Counted from the stretch's first letter, positions 25,600-35,192 are shown. The stretch is 64,000 nt of DNA from CAISIP01 sp031396205 (GCA_031396205.1 JANNKH010000103.1:62001-126000), one strand, 5' to 3'. Program-made: numbers and translations. Notes: generated by a model from the letters alone, not told the origin.

Positions 25600-27270
25600 A
25601 TGCAAGGCGAACCCTGGGACTACATCATCGTCGGCGCCGGCTCTGCCGGCAGCGTGCTGGCAAACCGGCTCTGCGAGGACGCGGACGTGCGGGTGCTGCT
25701 GCTCGAGGCCGGCGGCAACGACTGGAGCATCTTCATCCATATGCCTTCGGGCTTTGCCTACCCGATGAACAATCCGCGCTACACCTGGATGTACCAGTCC
25801 GAGCCCGAGCCCTTCATGGACAAGCGTCGGCTGCATACGCCGCGCGGCAAGGTGATCGGCGGTTCCTCGTCGATCAATGGCATGGCCTATGTGCGCGGCC
25901 ACGCGCTGGACTATGACGGTTGGGCGAAGAAGGATGGGCTGCAGGACTGGTCCTACGCGCATTGCCTGCCCTATTTCCGCAAGGCGGAGAACCGCGACCT
26001 GGGCGCGGACGTTTACCACGGCGGCGATGGCCCGCTGCATGTGACCACCGGCGCCTGCATCAATCCCTTGTATCGCGCCTTCATCGAAGCTGGCCGCCAG
26101 GCGGGCTATCCAGTGACGCAGGACATGAACGGTTACCAGCAGGAGGGGTTCGGCGCCATGCAGAGGACGACGCACAAGGGCCGGCGCTGGAGCACCGCGA
26201 TGGCCTATCTGCGTCCGGCGCTCAAACGGCCGAACCTGACGCTGTACAAGCACACGCTGGCCACCCGCATCCTGCTCGAGGGGCCGGCCGGCGCGTTGCG
26301 GGCGGTGGGGCTCGCGGTGGCGCAGCGCGGCCAGTTGCGCCAGCTGCGCGCGAACCGGGAGGTCATCCTGTGCGGTGGTGCGATCAATTCGCCGCAGCTG
26401 CTGCAGCTCTCGGGAATCGGCAACCCCGATCACCTGCGCAAGGCCGGCATCGAGGTCAGGTCGCGGCTCGATGGAGTCGGCGAAAACCTGCAGGACCATC
26501 TCGAGACCTATGTGCAGTACGCGTGCAAGGAGCCGATCACCCTGTACAACGCGATCAATCCATTGGCCAAACTGAAGATCGGCCTGGAGTGGATGCTGCA
26601 CGGCACCGGTCTGGGTGCCACCAACCATTTCGAATCGGGTGGATTCATCCGCAGCCAAGCGGGTGTGCAGCACCCAGACCTGCAATACCACTTCCTGCCG
26701 ATGGCGGTGCGCTACGACGGCAATGCGCCGGCCACCGGCCACGGCTTTCAAGCCCATGTGGGGCCGATGCGCCCGACCAGCCGCGGCCATGTGCGTATCC
26801 GCAGCGCCGACGCCAAGGCCGAGCCCGAAATAGTGTTCAACTACCTGAGCACCGAGCAGGACCGCAAGGAGTGCCGCGCCGGCATACGCCTGACGCGCGA
26901 GGTGTTTGCGCAAAAGGCGTTCGACCGCTTCCGCGGCGAGGAGCTGTCGCCCGGACCTGCGGTGCAGACCGATGCCGAACTCGACGCCCATCTGCGCCGC
27001 GAAATAGAGACGGCCTACCATCCATCGTGTACCTGTCCCATGGGGGCCGATCCAATGGCGGTGGTCGACGGCGCCGGCCGTGTGCATGGCGTGCATAACC
27101 TGCGCGTGGTGGACGCGTCGATCATGCCGGCGATCGTCAGCGGCAACCTCAACGCTCCCACCATCATGCTGGCGGAAAAGCTCGCCGATGCGATCCGCGG
27201 CCGACCCGCGCTGGCGCCATCGACCGCGCCGGTCTGGGTGCATCCGCACTACCAGACGCAGCAACGGTAG
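25600..27270 (+). CDS. betA: Choline dehydrogenase (GMC oxidoreductase)
   Basis: A 556-residue GMC flavoprotein, the normal BetA length. The dinucleotide-binding motif YIIVGAGSAGSVLANRL is at the N-terminus, followed by TPRGKVIGGSSSINGMAYVR. ILCGGAINSPQLLQLSGIG is the GMC signature 2, and AYHPSCTCPMG and NLNAPTIMLAEKLAD provide the active-site His and Asn. BetA oxidises choline to betaine aldehyde, and in some cases on to glycine betaine, passing electrons to the respiratory chain. No betB aldehyde dehydrogenase lies beside it. Its position right after choX supports choline as substrate, although other alcohols are oxidised by close relatives. Confidence 0.88.
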   Translation: MQGEPWDYIIVGAGSAGSVLANRLCEDADVRVLLLEAGGNDWSIFIHMPSGFAYPMNNPRYTWMYQSEPEPFMDKRRLHTPRGKVIGGSSSINGMAYVRGHALDYDGWAKKDGLQDWSYAHCLPYFRKAENRDLGADVYHGGDGPLHVTTGACINPLYRAFIEAGRQAGYPVTQDMNGYQQEGFGAMQRTTHKGRRWSTAMAYLRPALKRPNLTLYKHTLATRILLEGPAGALRAVGLAVAQRGQLRQLRANREVILCGGAINSPQLLQLSGIGNPDHLRKAGIEVRSRLDGVGENLQDHLETYVQYACKEPITLYNAINPLAKLKIGLEWMLHGTGLGATNHFESGGFIRSQAGVQHPDLQYHFLPMAVRYDGNAPATGHGFQAHVGPMRPTSRGHVRIRSADAKAEPEIVFNYLSTEQDRKECRAGIRLTREVFAQKAFDRFRGEELSPGPAVQTDAELDAHLRREIETAYHPSCTCPMGADPMAVVDGAGRVHGVHNLRVVDASIMPAIVSGNLNAPTIMLAEKLADAIRGRPALAPSTAPVWVHPHYQTQQR

Positions 27271-27280
27271 CCGCCTTGTC

Positions 27281-28309
27281 ATGAACAAGCACGCCAACCT
27301 GGTGGGCAATGCGACCCTGTCGGTGCTGCGCCATTGGCCGCCCGATGCGGCGCGTCAATTGGCCGCACTGATCGACGCCCATGCGCACAGCGGCGCCTAT
27401 GCGGTGTTCGATGCCGACAACACCTCCTACCACCATGACCTGGTCGGTGCGCTGCTGCCGTTCATGGAGATGCGCGGCGTGCTGACCCGCGACACCATGC
27501 ACCCTTCGCTGGCGCTGATTCCGTTTCGCGACACCGGCGATCGACGCGAGAGTCTGAACAGCTATTGCCAGCGCCTGGGCGACATTGACGACCAGATCGG
27601 CTATCCCTGGGCCTCGCAGATCTTTGCCGGCTTCACCTTGCGTGAGCTCAAGCGCCACCTCGATGAGATGCTGGCCTGGGGCAAGCCGATTCCCGCCTGG
27701 CAATTCGATGGCGACCGGGTGGTGGACGTCGCCATCGAGGCGCCGCGCCTGCAGCGCGGCCAGCAAGAGCTGTACCAGGCGCTGATGGCGAGCGGCATCG
27801 AGGTGTATGTGGTCAGCGCGGCCAGCGAGGAACTGGTGCGCATGGTGTTGTCGGACCCGCAGTATGGCTACCATGTGAAGCCGCAAAACGTGATCGGCGT
27901 AAGCATGCTGCTGCGTGATCGCGCGGACGGCACGGTGACCACTGCGCGCAAGCTGATTGCACAGGGACGCTACGACCCCGCGCAATTGCTGGACCATGAA
28001 CTCACGCCCACGCTGTGGGCGCCGCTGCCCTGGTACGAAGGCAAGCAGGCGGCCATTCACACCTACATCCATGCCTGGAAGAGGCCAGTCCTCGTGGCGG
28101 GTGACACCCCGCTGAGCGACGGCCCGATGTTCCTGCGAGGGCCGGATGTCGAACGTGGCGCATTGCGCCTGTTCGTCGCGCGCAAGGACAGTTATCGCGA
28201 GCGTATCGGCAGCTTGCAGGCCGAGCATGCGGCCGAGCAACAGGCCCATGGCCACCCGGTCACGGCGGACCGCAGCTGGGTGGTCGTGACGCCCGACCAG
28301 ATCCGCTGA
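27281..28309 (+). CDS. HAD phosphatase, phosphorylcholine phosphatase-like
   Basis: A 342-residue HAD-family phosphatase. Motif I is FDADNTSYHHDL, in which the first Asp would be the nucleophile; VYVVSAASEELVRMVL holds the motif II serine; and VLVAGDTPLSDGPMFL is motif IV. This form resembles Pseudomonas PchP, which releases choline from phosphorylcholine during growth on lecithin. The start at ATG 27281 is ten bases after the choline dehydrogenase stop. I see no signal peptide, whereas PchP is periplasmic, so an internal substrate or a related phosphoserine phosphatase role remains possible. Confidence 0.75.
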   Translation: MNKHANLVGNATLSVLRHWPPDAARQLAALIDAHAHSGAYAVFDADNTSYHHDLVGALLPFMEMRGVLTRDTMHPSLALIPFRDTGDRRESLNSYCQRLGDIDDQIGYPWASQIFAGFTLRELKRHLDEMLAWGKPIPAWQFDGDRVVDVAIEAPRLQRGQQELYQALMASGIEVYVVSAASEELVRMVLSDPQYGYHVKPQNVIGVSMLLRDRADGTVTTARKLIAQGRYDPAQLLDHELTPTLWAPLPWYEGKQAAIHTYIHAWKRPVLVAGDTPLSDGPMFLRGPDVERGALRLFVARKDSYRERIGSLQAEHAAEQQAHGHPVTADRSWVVVTPDQIR

Positions 28310-28374
28310 CACGACAGGCACGGCGGCTGCTATTGCATCCCTATACAACCCCCAATGCGAGTGACAACCCGTTC

Positions 28375-29457
28375 ATGACTGCCAACGCCTCTGTGCCTAC
28401 CAACCGTTTCACCCGCCTGCTGGCCAGCAGGCCCTGGCTGCTCGCCGATGGGGCCACCGGCAGCAACCTGTTCGATGCCGGGCTGGTCTCGGGCGATGCG
28501 CCGGAGCTGTGGAATTTCGACTATCCGCAGCGCATTGGCAAGCTGCACCGCAGCTTCGTCGATGCCGGCGCCGACATCATTCTGACCAACAGTTTTGGCG
28601 GCACCCGCTACCGGCTCAAACTGCACCAGTCGGAGCACCGCGTCGTGGAAATCAACCGTCGCGCGGCCGAACTTGCGCGGGCGGCGGCCGACGCCGAAGG
28701 CTCGCGCGAAGTGGCCGTGGCCGGCAGCATGGGGCCGACCGGCGAGATCATGCAGCCGATCGGCCCGCTGGGTTTCGAGCGAGCCCGCGACGCCTTCGCC
28801 GAACAGGCCGCCGCACTGGCCGAAGGCGGCGCCGACGTGTTGTGGATCGAAACCATGTCCTCTGCCGAAGAGGTGCAGGCGGCGGTTGCCGGCGCCGCGA
28901 CAACCGGCTTGCCGATCGTGTGCACGCTGAGCTTCGATACCAATGGCCGCACGATGATGGGCCTGTCGCCGAACGACTTCGCGCAACTGGAGAAAACCCT
29001 GCATCCGCGCCTGGCCGCCTGCGGCACCAACTGCGGCGTCGGCGCCTCCGAAGTGGTGGCCTGCATCCGCAACCTGGCTCAGGCAGCCGGCCCCGAGGTG
29101 GTGCTGGTGGCCAAGGGTAACTGCGGTATTCCGCAGTATGTGGACGGTGCCATCTGCTACAACGGCACGCCCGAGCTGATGGCGATCTACGCCCGCATGG
29201 CGCTGGACGCCGGCGCCCGCATCATCGGCGGCTGCTGCGGCACGTCGCCGGCGCACCTGCGCGCCATGCGCGATGCGCTCGATGCGCACGGCCTGGCGGG
29301 TGCGGCGCCCGAACTCGAGCACATCGTCACTGCGCTGGGGGAGGTTTCCACCGGCGCACGCGCGCAATGGGGCGGCGCGCAAGACCGGCTGGCGGGTGCG
29401 GCCCCCGGCGCCAACCTGCACCGCGGGCGCGGGCGGCGCAACGCCGGCGCCCAATAG
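28375..29457 (+). CDS. bmt: Betaine-homocysteine S-methyltransferase
   Basis: A 360-residue homocysteine-binding TIM-barrel methyltransferase. LLADGATGSNLFDAGLVSGD and ADIILTNSFGGTRYRLKLH open the barrel. The zinc ligands are Cys220 (GTNCGVG) and Cys287/Cys288 (IIGGCCGTSP). The sequence follows the alpha-proteobacterial Bmt type, which moves a methyl from glycine betaine to homocysteine, giving dimethylglycine and methionine without B12. It sits 65 bases after the phosphatase gene and ends the betaine block. It offers a B12-independent first demethylation beside the corrinoid route. The last 30 residues are low-complexity and basic. Confidence 0.85.
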   Translation: MTANASVPTNRFTRLLASRPWLLADGATGSNLFDAGLVSGDAPELWNFDYPQRIGKLHRSFVDAGADIILTNSFGGTRYRLKLHQSEHRVVEINRRAAELARAAADAEGSREVAVAGSMGPTGEIMQPIGPLGFERARDAFAEQAAALAEGGADVLWIETMSSAEEVQAAVAGAATTGLPIVCTLSFDTNGRTMMGLSPNDFAQLEKTLHPRLAACGTNCGVGASEVVACIRNLAQAAGPEVVLVAKGNCGIPQYVDGAICYNGTPELMAIYARMALDAGARIIGGCCGTSPAHLRAMRDALDAHGLAGAAPELEHIVTALGEVSTGARAQWGGAQDRLAGAAPGANLHRGRGRRNAGAQ

Positions 29458-29500
29458 GTAGCCGGGCACAGCATCCGACCAACGAACTCCGCGACACGCC

Positions 29501-30382
29501 GTGCGTGACGATTCCTCGCGCGGACTGCTGCTGGTGGCCGGTGCCACGTTCTTCTGGAGCCTGAGCGGCGTCTTCGCGCGCTGGCTGCCACAGGTCGATC
29601 CCTGGACCTTCAATGCCACCCGCGGCATGGGCATGGGTGTGGCGCTGCTGCTGTGGATGGCCTGGGAATACCGGCTCGGCGCGATCCGGCTGTTCACCCA
29701 GTCCGACCCGATGGCCTTGCTGATCTCGGGTGGCTTTTTCGCTGCCGGATCGTCGATGTATATCCTGGCGCTGAAGCTCTCCAGCGTGGCGGCCGCGTCG
29801 TGCATCGGCGCGACTTCGGGTATTTTTGCGGCGTTGCTGGCGCGCGGTTGGCTTGGCGAGCGCACGCCGGCCGTGTTCTACCTGGCGGTGGTGATGGCCA
29901 TCGTCGGTGTGATCCTGATCGCGCTGGGCGAGGCGTCCCCCACCAGCGTGGGCAGCCTGGGCGGCATCGCCGTGTCGCTGGCGTACGCGCTGTGTTTTGC
30001 GGGCCAGAGCGTGGCTCTGCGGCGCTACAGCGCCTTGCGCATGGAGCCCGCGATGATACTGGGCGGCTTTGCGGTGTACGGCATCGTCCGGTTTACCGTC
30101 GGCCTGGAGCCGATCGGCCTGGGTGCGACCGCCGTGCTGCTGTTCATGGGTGTGATCCAGCTGGCAGTGCCGATGGTGCTGTACATGCGCGGTGCCAAAC
30201 ATGTGCCGGCGGTGCAGATGGTGCTGATCACGATGGCCGACACGGTGCTCAACCCGCTGTGGGTCTGGCTGGTGCACGGCGAGGTGCCGGCGACCTCGGT
30301 GTACTGGGGCGGGGCGGTGATCCTGCTGGCGATCGGGGTGTCGGCCTGGCCGAGTTGGACGGTGTCACGCAAGCGGCACTGA
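29501..30382 (+). CDS. EamA/DMT family transporter
   Basis: A 293-residue, ten-helix drug/metabolite transporter with two EamA repeats. The first opens with LLLVAGATFFWSLSGVFARW, and the second with GIAVSLAYALCFAGQSVALR. PLWVWLVHGEVPATSVYWGG near the C-terminus is the typical last-loop signature. It starts at GTG 29501, 43 bases after bmt on the same strand, so it may export or import a metabolite linked to betaine or methionine. The substrate cannot be deduced. Confidence 0.88.
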   Translation: MRDDSSRGLLLVAGATFFWSLSGVFARWLPQVDPWTFNATRGMGMGVALLLWMAWEYRLGAIRLFTQSDPMALLISGGFFAAGSSMYILALKLSSVAAASCIGATSGIFAALLARGWLGERTPAVFYLAVVMAIVGVILIALGEASPTSVGSLGGIAVSLAYALCFAGQSVALRRYSALRMEPAMILGGFAVYGIVRFTVGLEPIGLGATAVLLFMGVIQLAVPMVLYMRGAKHVPAVQMVLITMADTVLNPLWVWLVHGEVPATSVYWGGAVILLAIGVSAWPSWTVSRKRH

Positions 30383-30699
30383 GCGCTATCCACGGAACGA
30401 TTGAATCCATCGTCCCAGGCAACGCGTTCCATCGCATCAGCCCCTCGCTGCACTCCAGCGCCGCTCGATCGCCGGGCGCCGGCTTGACGATGTGTTGCGC
30501 AATGACCCGTCATCGCATGCCAATGGAGTCTGCGATATCTTTCAGAGTGAGTCACGAATTGAAGCCAAGTGCATTGGTGTTTCCCCTAGTCCGGCTGACA
30601 AATAATGTCCGCGGTTTGCCCCTGAAAACGGATATCCTTTTGCCGCCTGCCCTCGCAACTTGATCGCTCCGGCTTTGAGCTGGGTCTCTGGAGTATTGA
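30383..30699. other. Non-coding gap between the EamA transporter and the TRAP genes
   Basis: 317 bases with no convincing gene. Codon-like order fades and the part from about 30520 to 30660 is more AT-rich than its surroundings, which fits a promoter for the TRAP operon. No clear hairpin terminator, tRNA or repeat is visible. A TRAP receptor gene would be expected near here but there is no trace of one. Confidence 0.5.
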
Positions 30700-31239
30700 A
30701 TGAAGCGACTCATCGCCCTGTCGCGGTGGATTGACGTCGTCTCGGATCGTTTTGCCATCGTTGCAACCTGGTCAGTTTTTGTGTCGTGTTTCATCAGTGC
30801 CTTGAACGCATTCGTGCGATACGGGTTCAACTACAGCTCCAACGCCTACCTCGAGATTCAGTGGTACATGTTCGCAGCTTGCGTCATGCTCGGCGCGGCC
30901 CAGGTCCTGCGTGTCAACGAACATGTACGTGTCGACGTGATCTACGGTCGGTATTCCGGTCGCACTCAGGCCTGGATCGACCTTGTCGGCTTCCTGTTCT
31001 TCATGCTGCCTTCGATGGCGGTCATGTTCTATTACGCGTGGCCGTTGTTCGTCAAGATGTATATCAGCGGAGAAATGTCCAGCAATGCAGGCGGGCTGAT
31101 CCGCTGGCCTGCAATGCTGATGCTGCCTTTGGGCTTCGCGCTGTTGTTTGCCCAAGGCGTCTCGGAGGCTATCAAGCGAATTGCCTGGCTGGGTCACAAG
31201 TACCAAGGTGAATTTCACTACGAAAGACCCGTTCAATGA
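30700..31239 (+). CDS. TRAP transporter small permease (DctQ type)
   Basis: A 179-residue membrane protein with four helices, among them AIVATWSVFVSCFISALNAF, AYLEIQWYMFAACVMLGAAQ and LVGFLFFMLPSMAVMFYYAW. LRVNEHVRVDVIYGRYSGRT after helix 2 is the conserved DctQ motif. GGAG lies ahead of the ATG. Its stop overlaps the large permease start (ATGA at 31236-31239). TRAP systems use an ion gradient and a periplasmic receptor to import carboxylates or other acids. Confidence 0.9.
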   Translation: MKRLIALSRWIDVVSDRFAIVATWSVFVSCFISALNAFVRYGFNYSSNAYLEIQWYMFAACVMLGAAQVLRVNEHVRVDVIYGRYSGRTQAWIDLVGFLFFMLPSMAVMFYYAWPLFVKMYISGEMSSNAGGLIRWPAMLMLPLGFALLFAQGVSEAIKRIAWLGHKYQGEFHYERPVQ

Positions 31240-32810
31240 CCATGGAATCTTTCGCGCCGCTGATGTTCGCTGGGTTGGTATTCGTGCTGCTGATCGGCTT
31301 TCCAGTGTCCTTCTCGCTGACGGCGTTAGGATTGAGTTGCGGCTTCTTCGCGGTCTGGATGGGTTGGTTCCCGGCCGCATTCATGACGGCCTTGCCGCTC
31401 AATGTATTCGGTATCCTGTCCAATGACCTGTTGCTGGCGATCCCGTTTTTCACGCTGATGGGAACCTTGCTGGAGCGGTGCGGCCTGGCCGAGGACATGC
31501 TCGACTCGATGGGCCAGCTGTTCGGCCCGATGCGCGGCGGCCTGGGCTATTCGGTCATCATCGTCGGCTTCATCCTCGGCGCGATTACCGGGACCGTGGC
31601 GGGACAGGTGATCGCGATGGCGATGATCTCCCTGCCAATCATGATGCGCTGGGGCTACAACATGCGTTACGCCACCGGCGTACTTGCGGCATCGGGCACC
31701 ATCACCCAGCTCGTGCCGCCGTCGCTGGTCCTGATCGTGCTGGCCGACCAGTTGGGCAAACCCGTGGGTGACATGTACAAGGGTGCCTGGGGCCCGTCGA
31801 TATTGCAGGTTCTGCTATTTGCGGCTTACACGTTCTTGTTGTCGCGCATCAAGCCGTCGCATGTGCCGGGCGTGCCGAAGGAGGGGCGGACGCTGAACGG
31901 ATGGCCCCTGGTTTCCAAATGCCTGCGCGGCATCATCCCGTCGGCGGTGCTGATATTCACCGTTTTGGGCAGCATGGGCGGACTGCCGGGTATCACAACC
32001 GCCATTGCGACCCCAACCGAAGCCGGAGCGATGGGGGCGGTGGGCGCTTTCGTGCTGGCTGCCATGCACAAGCGTCTGAGCTGGAGCTTGGTCAGCCAGG
32101 CGATGGCAAGCACCATGCGCATTACGGCCATGGTGGTCTTCATCCTGATTGGCTCGCGTGTGTTTTCGCTGGTGTTTCAGGGCGTTGACGGTGGCTTCTG
32201 GATCGAGCACAAGCTTGCGGCCCTGCCGGGCGGCCAATTGGGCTTTCTGATAGCGGTCAACATCTTCATCTTCTTCCTGGCCTTTTTTCTCGATTTCTTC
32301 GAGATCGCCTTCATCATCATCCCGTTCCTGGCGCCGGTGGCTGCGAAACTTGGCATCGATATGATCTGGTTTGGCGTGATGATCTGCGTGAACATGCAGA
32401 CCAGCTTCATGCACCCGCCGTTCGGCTTTGCGCTGTTTTACCTGCGTGGCATATCCGACACGCTGTACAAGAACAAGTCGATTCCGCGCAAGGTGGAGTC
32501 GCGCGATATTTATCTGGGTGCAATTCCGTGGATCGTGATTCAACTGATCCTGGTGGCGATCGTGATCGCCTTTCCGCAAACGGTGACGCTTTTCCTCGAC
32601 AAGGAGCAGGCGCCCGATCTGGACAAGGCGACGGAGCTGATTCAGCAGATGGGTAGTGACAAGAGCCAGGCGCTACCGACCACGCTGCAGGCGGCGCCGG
32701 CCGGTGGCGCGGCCGCGTCTTCCCCCGGTACCGACGACGCTGCCCCGGCAGCGGACGCCGCGATGGAGGCCATCCGACGCGCGATCGAGGCCGATCAGGT
32801 CAAGAAATAG
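31236..32810 (+). CDS. TRAP transporter large permease (DctM type)
   Basis: A 524-residue, roughly twelve-helix permease of the DctM family. LIGFPVSFSLTALGLSCGFF, LLLAIPFFTLMGTLLERCGL, GLGYSVIIVGFILGAITGTV and TPTEAGAMGAVGAFVLAAMH are characteristic. It is longer than usual by a C-terminal tail of about 70 residues rich in alanine, glutamine and acidic residues, which probably lies in the cytoplasm. It is coupled to the small permease by a four-base overlap. No DctP receptor gene is in this neighbourhood. The convergent sugar operon ends 23 bases beyond its stop. Confidence 0.92.
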   Translation: MTMESFAPLMFAGLVFVLLIGFPVSFSLTALGLSCGFFAVWMGWFPAAFMTALPLNVFGILSNDLLLAIPFFTLMGTLLERCGLAEDMLDSMGQLFGPMRGGLGYSVIIVGFILGAITGTVAGQVIAMAMISLPIMMRWGYNMRYATGVLAASGTITQLVPPSLVLIVLADQLGKPVGDMYKGAWGPSILQVLLFAAYTFLLSRIKPSHVPGVPKEGRTLNGWPLVSKCLRGIIPSAVLIFTVLGSMGGLPGITTAIATPTEAGAMGAVGAFVLAAMHKRLSWSLVSQAMASTMRITAMVVFILIGSRVFSLVFQGVDGGFWIEHKLAALPGGQLGFLIAVNIFIFFLAFFLDFFEIAFIIIPFLAPVAAKLGIDMIWFGVMICVNMQTSFMHPPFGFALFYLRGISDTLYKNKSIPRKVESRDIYLGAIPWIVIQLILVAIVIAFPQTVTLFLDKEQAPDLDKATELIQQMGSDKSQALPTTLQAAPAGGAAASSPGTDDAAPAADAAMEAIRRAIEADQVKK

Positions 32811-32833
32811 TACCCGGCGGTCCCGCCTGTGGG

Positions 32834-33514
32834 TCAAGCCGCAGGTGGAACAGTGCGGCTCGCCTCGGTGTCAACCGCAAACTGCGCCATCGCCGCCTCC
32901 GTCAACGCGTCTCCCGACCAGGCGACCAGGCTCGCCGGCGGCAGCGTCACCGCGGCGGCGCCGCAGGCGATGAGTTGCGCCAGCACCGCGGGCGACTTGA
33001 TGCTCGCAGCCAGCAGCGCGGGGCCGCCATCGGCCTGCACGGCGACACAGGCCTTCATCAGCGACCACACGTCGCGCCCGTCGGCGGCCAGCCGTCCGAC
33101 ATACGGCGCCACATAAGCCGCTTGCAGCGAACGCGCCCACAGCAGTTGCACCGGGTTGGACAGACCGGTCAACAACACGGCCTGCCCCGCCTGCCGCATC
33201 GCCGCGATGGCGGGCAACCAGTCGGGATGGCAGGGCAGCTTGATCGTCAACCGCAGGTTGCTGCGTTGCGCCAGCGCGCCCAGCCGGGCCTGCCATCGCC
33301 GGCAGTCGGTGGCATCGGACATGGGCAGCTGCAGCATCAGTTCGGCGAAGCCCTGCTCTCCCACCGCCTGCAACAGACGTTCGTAGGTATCCAGCGTCAC
33401 CGGCAGTCCGGCCTGGTGGACCAGGCTTGGATTGGTCGTGATGCCGGCGACAAGTGGGCAACCGGGTGGCAATTGCCAGCTCTCGGCAAGCGCCGAGTCA
33501 AGGTAGATCTTCAC
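32834..33514 (-). CDS. Transaldolase-like protein (fructose-6-phosphate aldolase/TalB-small family)
   Basis: A 226-residue TIM-barrel protein starting at GTG 33514, overlapping the ROK stop by four bases. KIYLDSALAESWQL opens the barrel, GITTNPSLVHQAGLPV is the conserved phosphate-side loop, LRLTIKLPCHPDWLPAI holds the Schiff-base lysine (KLP, as in transaldolase KIP/KLP), and VAPYVGRLAADGRDV is the later family block. Members split or transfer dihydroxyacetone units from sugar phosphates. It is the last gene of the minus-strand arm of the sugar locus, so it probably acts after the PfkB kinase product enters central metabolism. Confidence 0.85.
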   Translation of the reverse strand: MKIYLDSALAESWQLPPGCPLVAGITTNPSLVHQAGLPVTLDTYERLLQAVGEQGFAELMLQLPMSDATDCRRWQARLGALAQRSNLRLTIKLPCHPDWLPAIAAMRQAGQAVLLTGLSNPVQLLWARSLQAAYVAPYVGRLAADGRDVWSLMKACVAVQADGGPALLAASIKSPAVLAQLIACGAAAVTLPPASLVAWSGDALTEAAMAQFAVDTEASRTVPPAA

Positions 33515-34752
33515 GCCAGGTCCTGCTTCAGAAAAATGTCCGTCACCGGGAAGAACTGGGTGTGCAGTGGCAGCAGCGAGCCGCCCAGCGCACGGGCGTG
33601 CGCACCGACCTGGCCGGAGACGATGGTCGGCGGGTCCAGTCCTTCGAGGTTGTAGTGCTCGATCTGCCGGCGCGCCAGCACGATCAGTTGCTGGATCAAT
33701 GCCGCCGACAAGGAGCCGTCGATCACCGCAGCGTCCAGGTCCACCAGCGCGCAGGCGCCCACCACGGTCATGGCCAGCGCCCGGCTGGCCTGGTCCAGCC
33801 AGGGGCCGGTGATGGACGTGTAAGCAGTGGCCATGATGGTGTCTTCGTGCACCAGCTGCGGGTCGTGTCCCGCCGCCTCCAGCGCCTGTTCGAGTTGCCA
33901 ACCCGAGGCAATCTGCAGCAGCTGGGCCGGTTTGTGGCCGGTCTCGCCGAGCGCCGTCGGCATCGATCCGATGGCGCCGGCATTGCCGTGCCGGCCGGTC
34001 ATGATGTGGCCGTTGAGCACCAGGCCTCCGCCGACGAAGGTGCCGACGAACACATACAGGTAGCTGGCGATGCGCTGGCCCTGGCCCTCCAGCATTTCCG
34101 CCATGCAGGCGGCCATGGTGTCCTTGGCGAACTGTACCGGCAGTTCGGTCTTGGCCTGCACCGCCGCCACCAGATCGATGTCGGCCCAGCGCAGCAGCGC
34201 ATGGCGGGCCTGGCCGGTGAACAGCTCCGACCACTTGTGCATCGACAGCGGCGCGGTCAGCCCGATGCCGACCGTGCGTGTCCAGTCAACCCCCATTTTT
34301 TCCTGCATCTGCGCCAGGCCGGACCCGATGTTGGCCAGCACCACGTCCGGATCCGGAAACGGGTAGCGAAACTGCAACCGATGCCGCGGGCGCCCCATGA
34401 AATCGGTCACCATCACCTCCAGGTTGCGCCGCCCGACCTGCAGGCCCAGGCCGAACACGCCATCGGGGTTGAGCGACAACGGGATCGACGGCTGGCCTAT
34501 CTTGCCGCGCACCCGGTCCTGCTTGACCAGCAGACCGTCATCGAACAGGCGGTTGACGATGATCGACACCGTCTGGGTCGACAACTGGGTCAGCCGCGCC
34601 AGGTCGGCCTTGGCGATTGCTCCTGCATGGCGGATCGCCTGCAGCACGATGCGCTCGTTGAACTGGCGCATGCCGCTATGGTTGGAGCCGCGCATTGTGC
34701 GCGGATCGCGGGAGAAGGCTGGGGTGGCGTTCAAGGCAGCGGTTCCTGGCAT
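33511..34752 (-). CDS. ROK family transcriptional regulator
   Basis: A 413-residue NagC/XylR-type regulator. The N-terminal winged helix (about 28-80) has ADLARLTQLSTQTVSIIVNR. The ROK sugar-kinase-like domain follows, with GLGLQVGRRNLEVMVTDFMG, LYVFVGTFVGGGLVLNGHIM and GRHGNAGAIGSMP. The classic zinc-binding cysteine cluster of kinase-type ROK proteins is not obvious, as expected for a regulator. It overlaps the mutarotase stop by one base. It is the likely controller of the divergent sugar genes through the palindrome at 36033, with the imported sugar or its phosphate as inducer. Confidence 0.87.
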   Translation of the reverse strand: MPGTAALNATPAFSRDPRTMRGSNHSGMRQFNERIVLQAIRHAGAIAKADLARLTQLSTQTVSIIVNRLFDDGLLVKQDRVRGKIGQPSIPLSLNPDGVFGLGLQVGRRNLEVMVTDFMGRPRHRLQFRYPFPDPDVVLANIGSGLAQMQEKMGVDWTRTVGIGLTAPLSMHKWSELFTGQARHALLRWADIDLVAAVQAKTELPVQFAKDTMAACMAEMLEGQGQRIASYLYVFVGTFVGGGLVLNGHIMTGRHGNAGAIGSMPTALGETGHKPAQLLQIASGWQLEQALEAAGHDPQLVHEDTIMATAYTSITGPWLDQASRALAMTVVGACALVDLDAAVIDGSLSAALIQQLIVLARRQIEHYNLEGLDPPTIVSGQVGAHARALGGSLLPLHTQFFPVTDIFLKQDLA

Positions 34753-35192
34753 CAGTTGAGGATCACGCCCTTGCAGAACATCGCGTTGCCGTAGGTGGTG
34801 ACTTCCCCGGATTGCACCAGCACGCTGGCATGCCGGATCTTGTCATAAAACGCGAAGCGCTCGAGCGCTTCGACCCGGTCGTCGGCAAGGCCCTGCTCGC
34901 GCAGCGCCGTCACGGTATCTTGCTGCGCCGGTGTGCGGTGGGTCGGGGTTTGGCCGCAGACATGCATGTAGGCTGCCGGGCACGCCACATCATCGGCCAG
35001 CGGGATTACCGACAGCAACGCGCGGCTCACCCGCGCCAGACTTTGCCCGGGAATGCGCACCAGCGGCTTGCCGTGCGCCAGCTGGTGGGCGGTGAAATTT
35101 GCGTCGACAACGGCGACCCACTCACCGTGACCCATCGCCGACAGGTGCATCAACAACTCGGGCGTGAGCAGCGGATCGATGCCTTTCAGCAT
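34752..35192 (-). CDS. RbsD/FucU family sugar mutarotase
   Basis: A 146-residue protein of the RbsD/FucU fold. MLKGIDPLLTPELLMHLSAM is the N-terminal segment carrying a conserved early acidic/His pattern, AVVDANFTAH is the metal-free active-site strand, and FYDKIRHASVLVQSGEVTTY followed by YGNAMFCKGVIL closes the fold. Such enzymes speed the change between sugar anomers or ring forms. The sequence is closer to FucU than to RbsD. Start and stop both overlap neighbouring genes, so it is tightly embedded in the sugar operon. Confidence 0.88.
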   Translation of the reverse strand: MLKGIDPLLTPELLMHLSAMGHGEWVAVVDANFTAHQLAHGKPLVRIPGQSLARVSRALLSVIPLADDVACPAAYMHVCGQTPTHRTPAQQDTVTALREQGLADDRVEALERFAFYDKIRHASVLVQSGEVTTYGNAMFCKGVILN

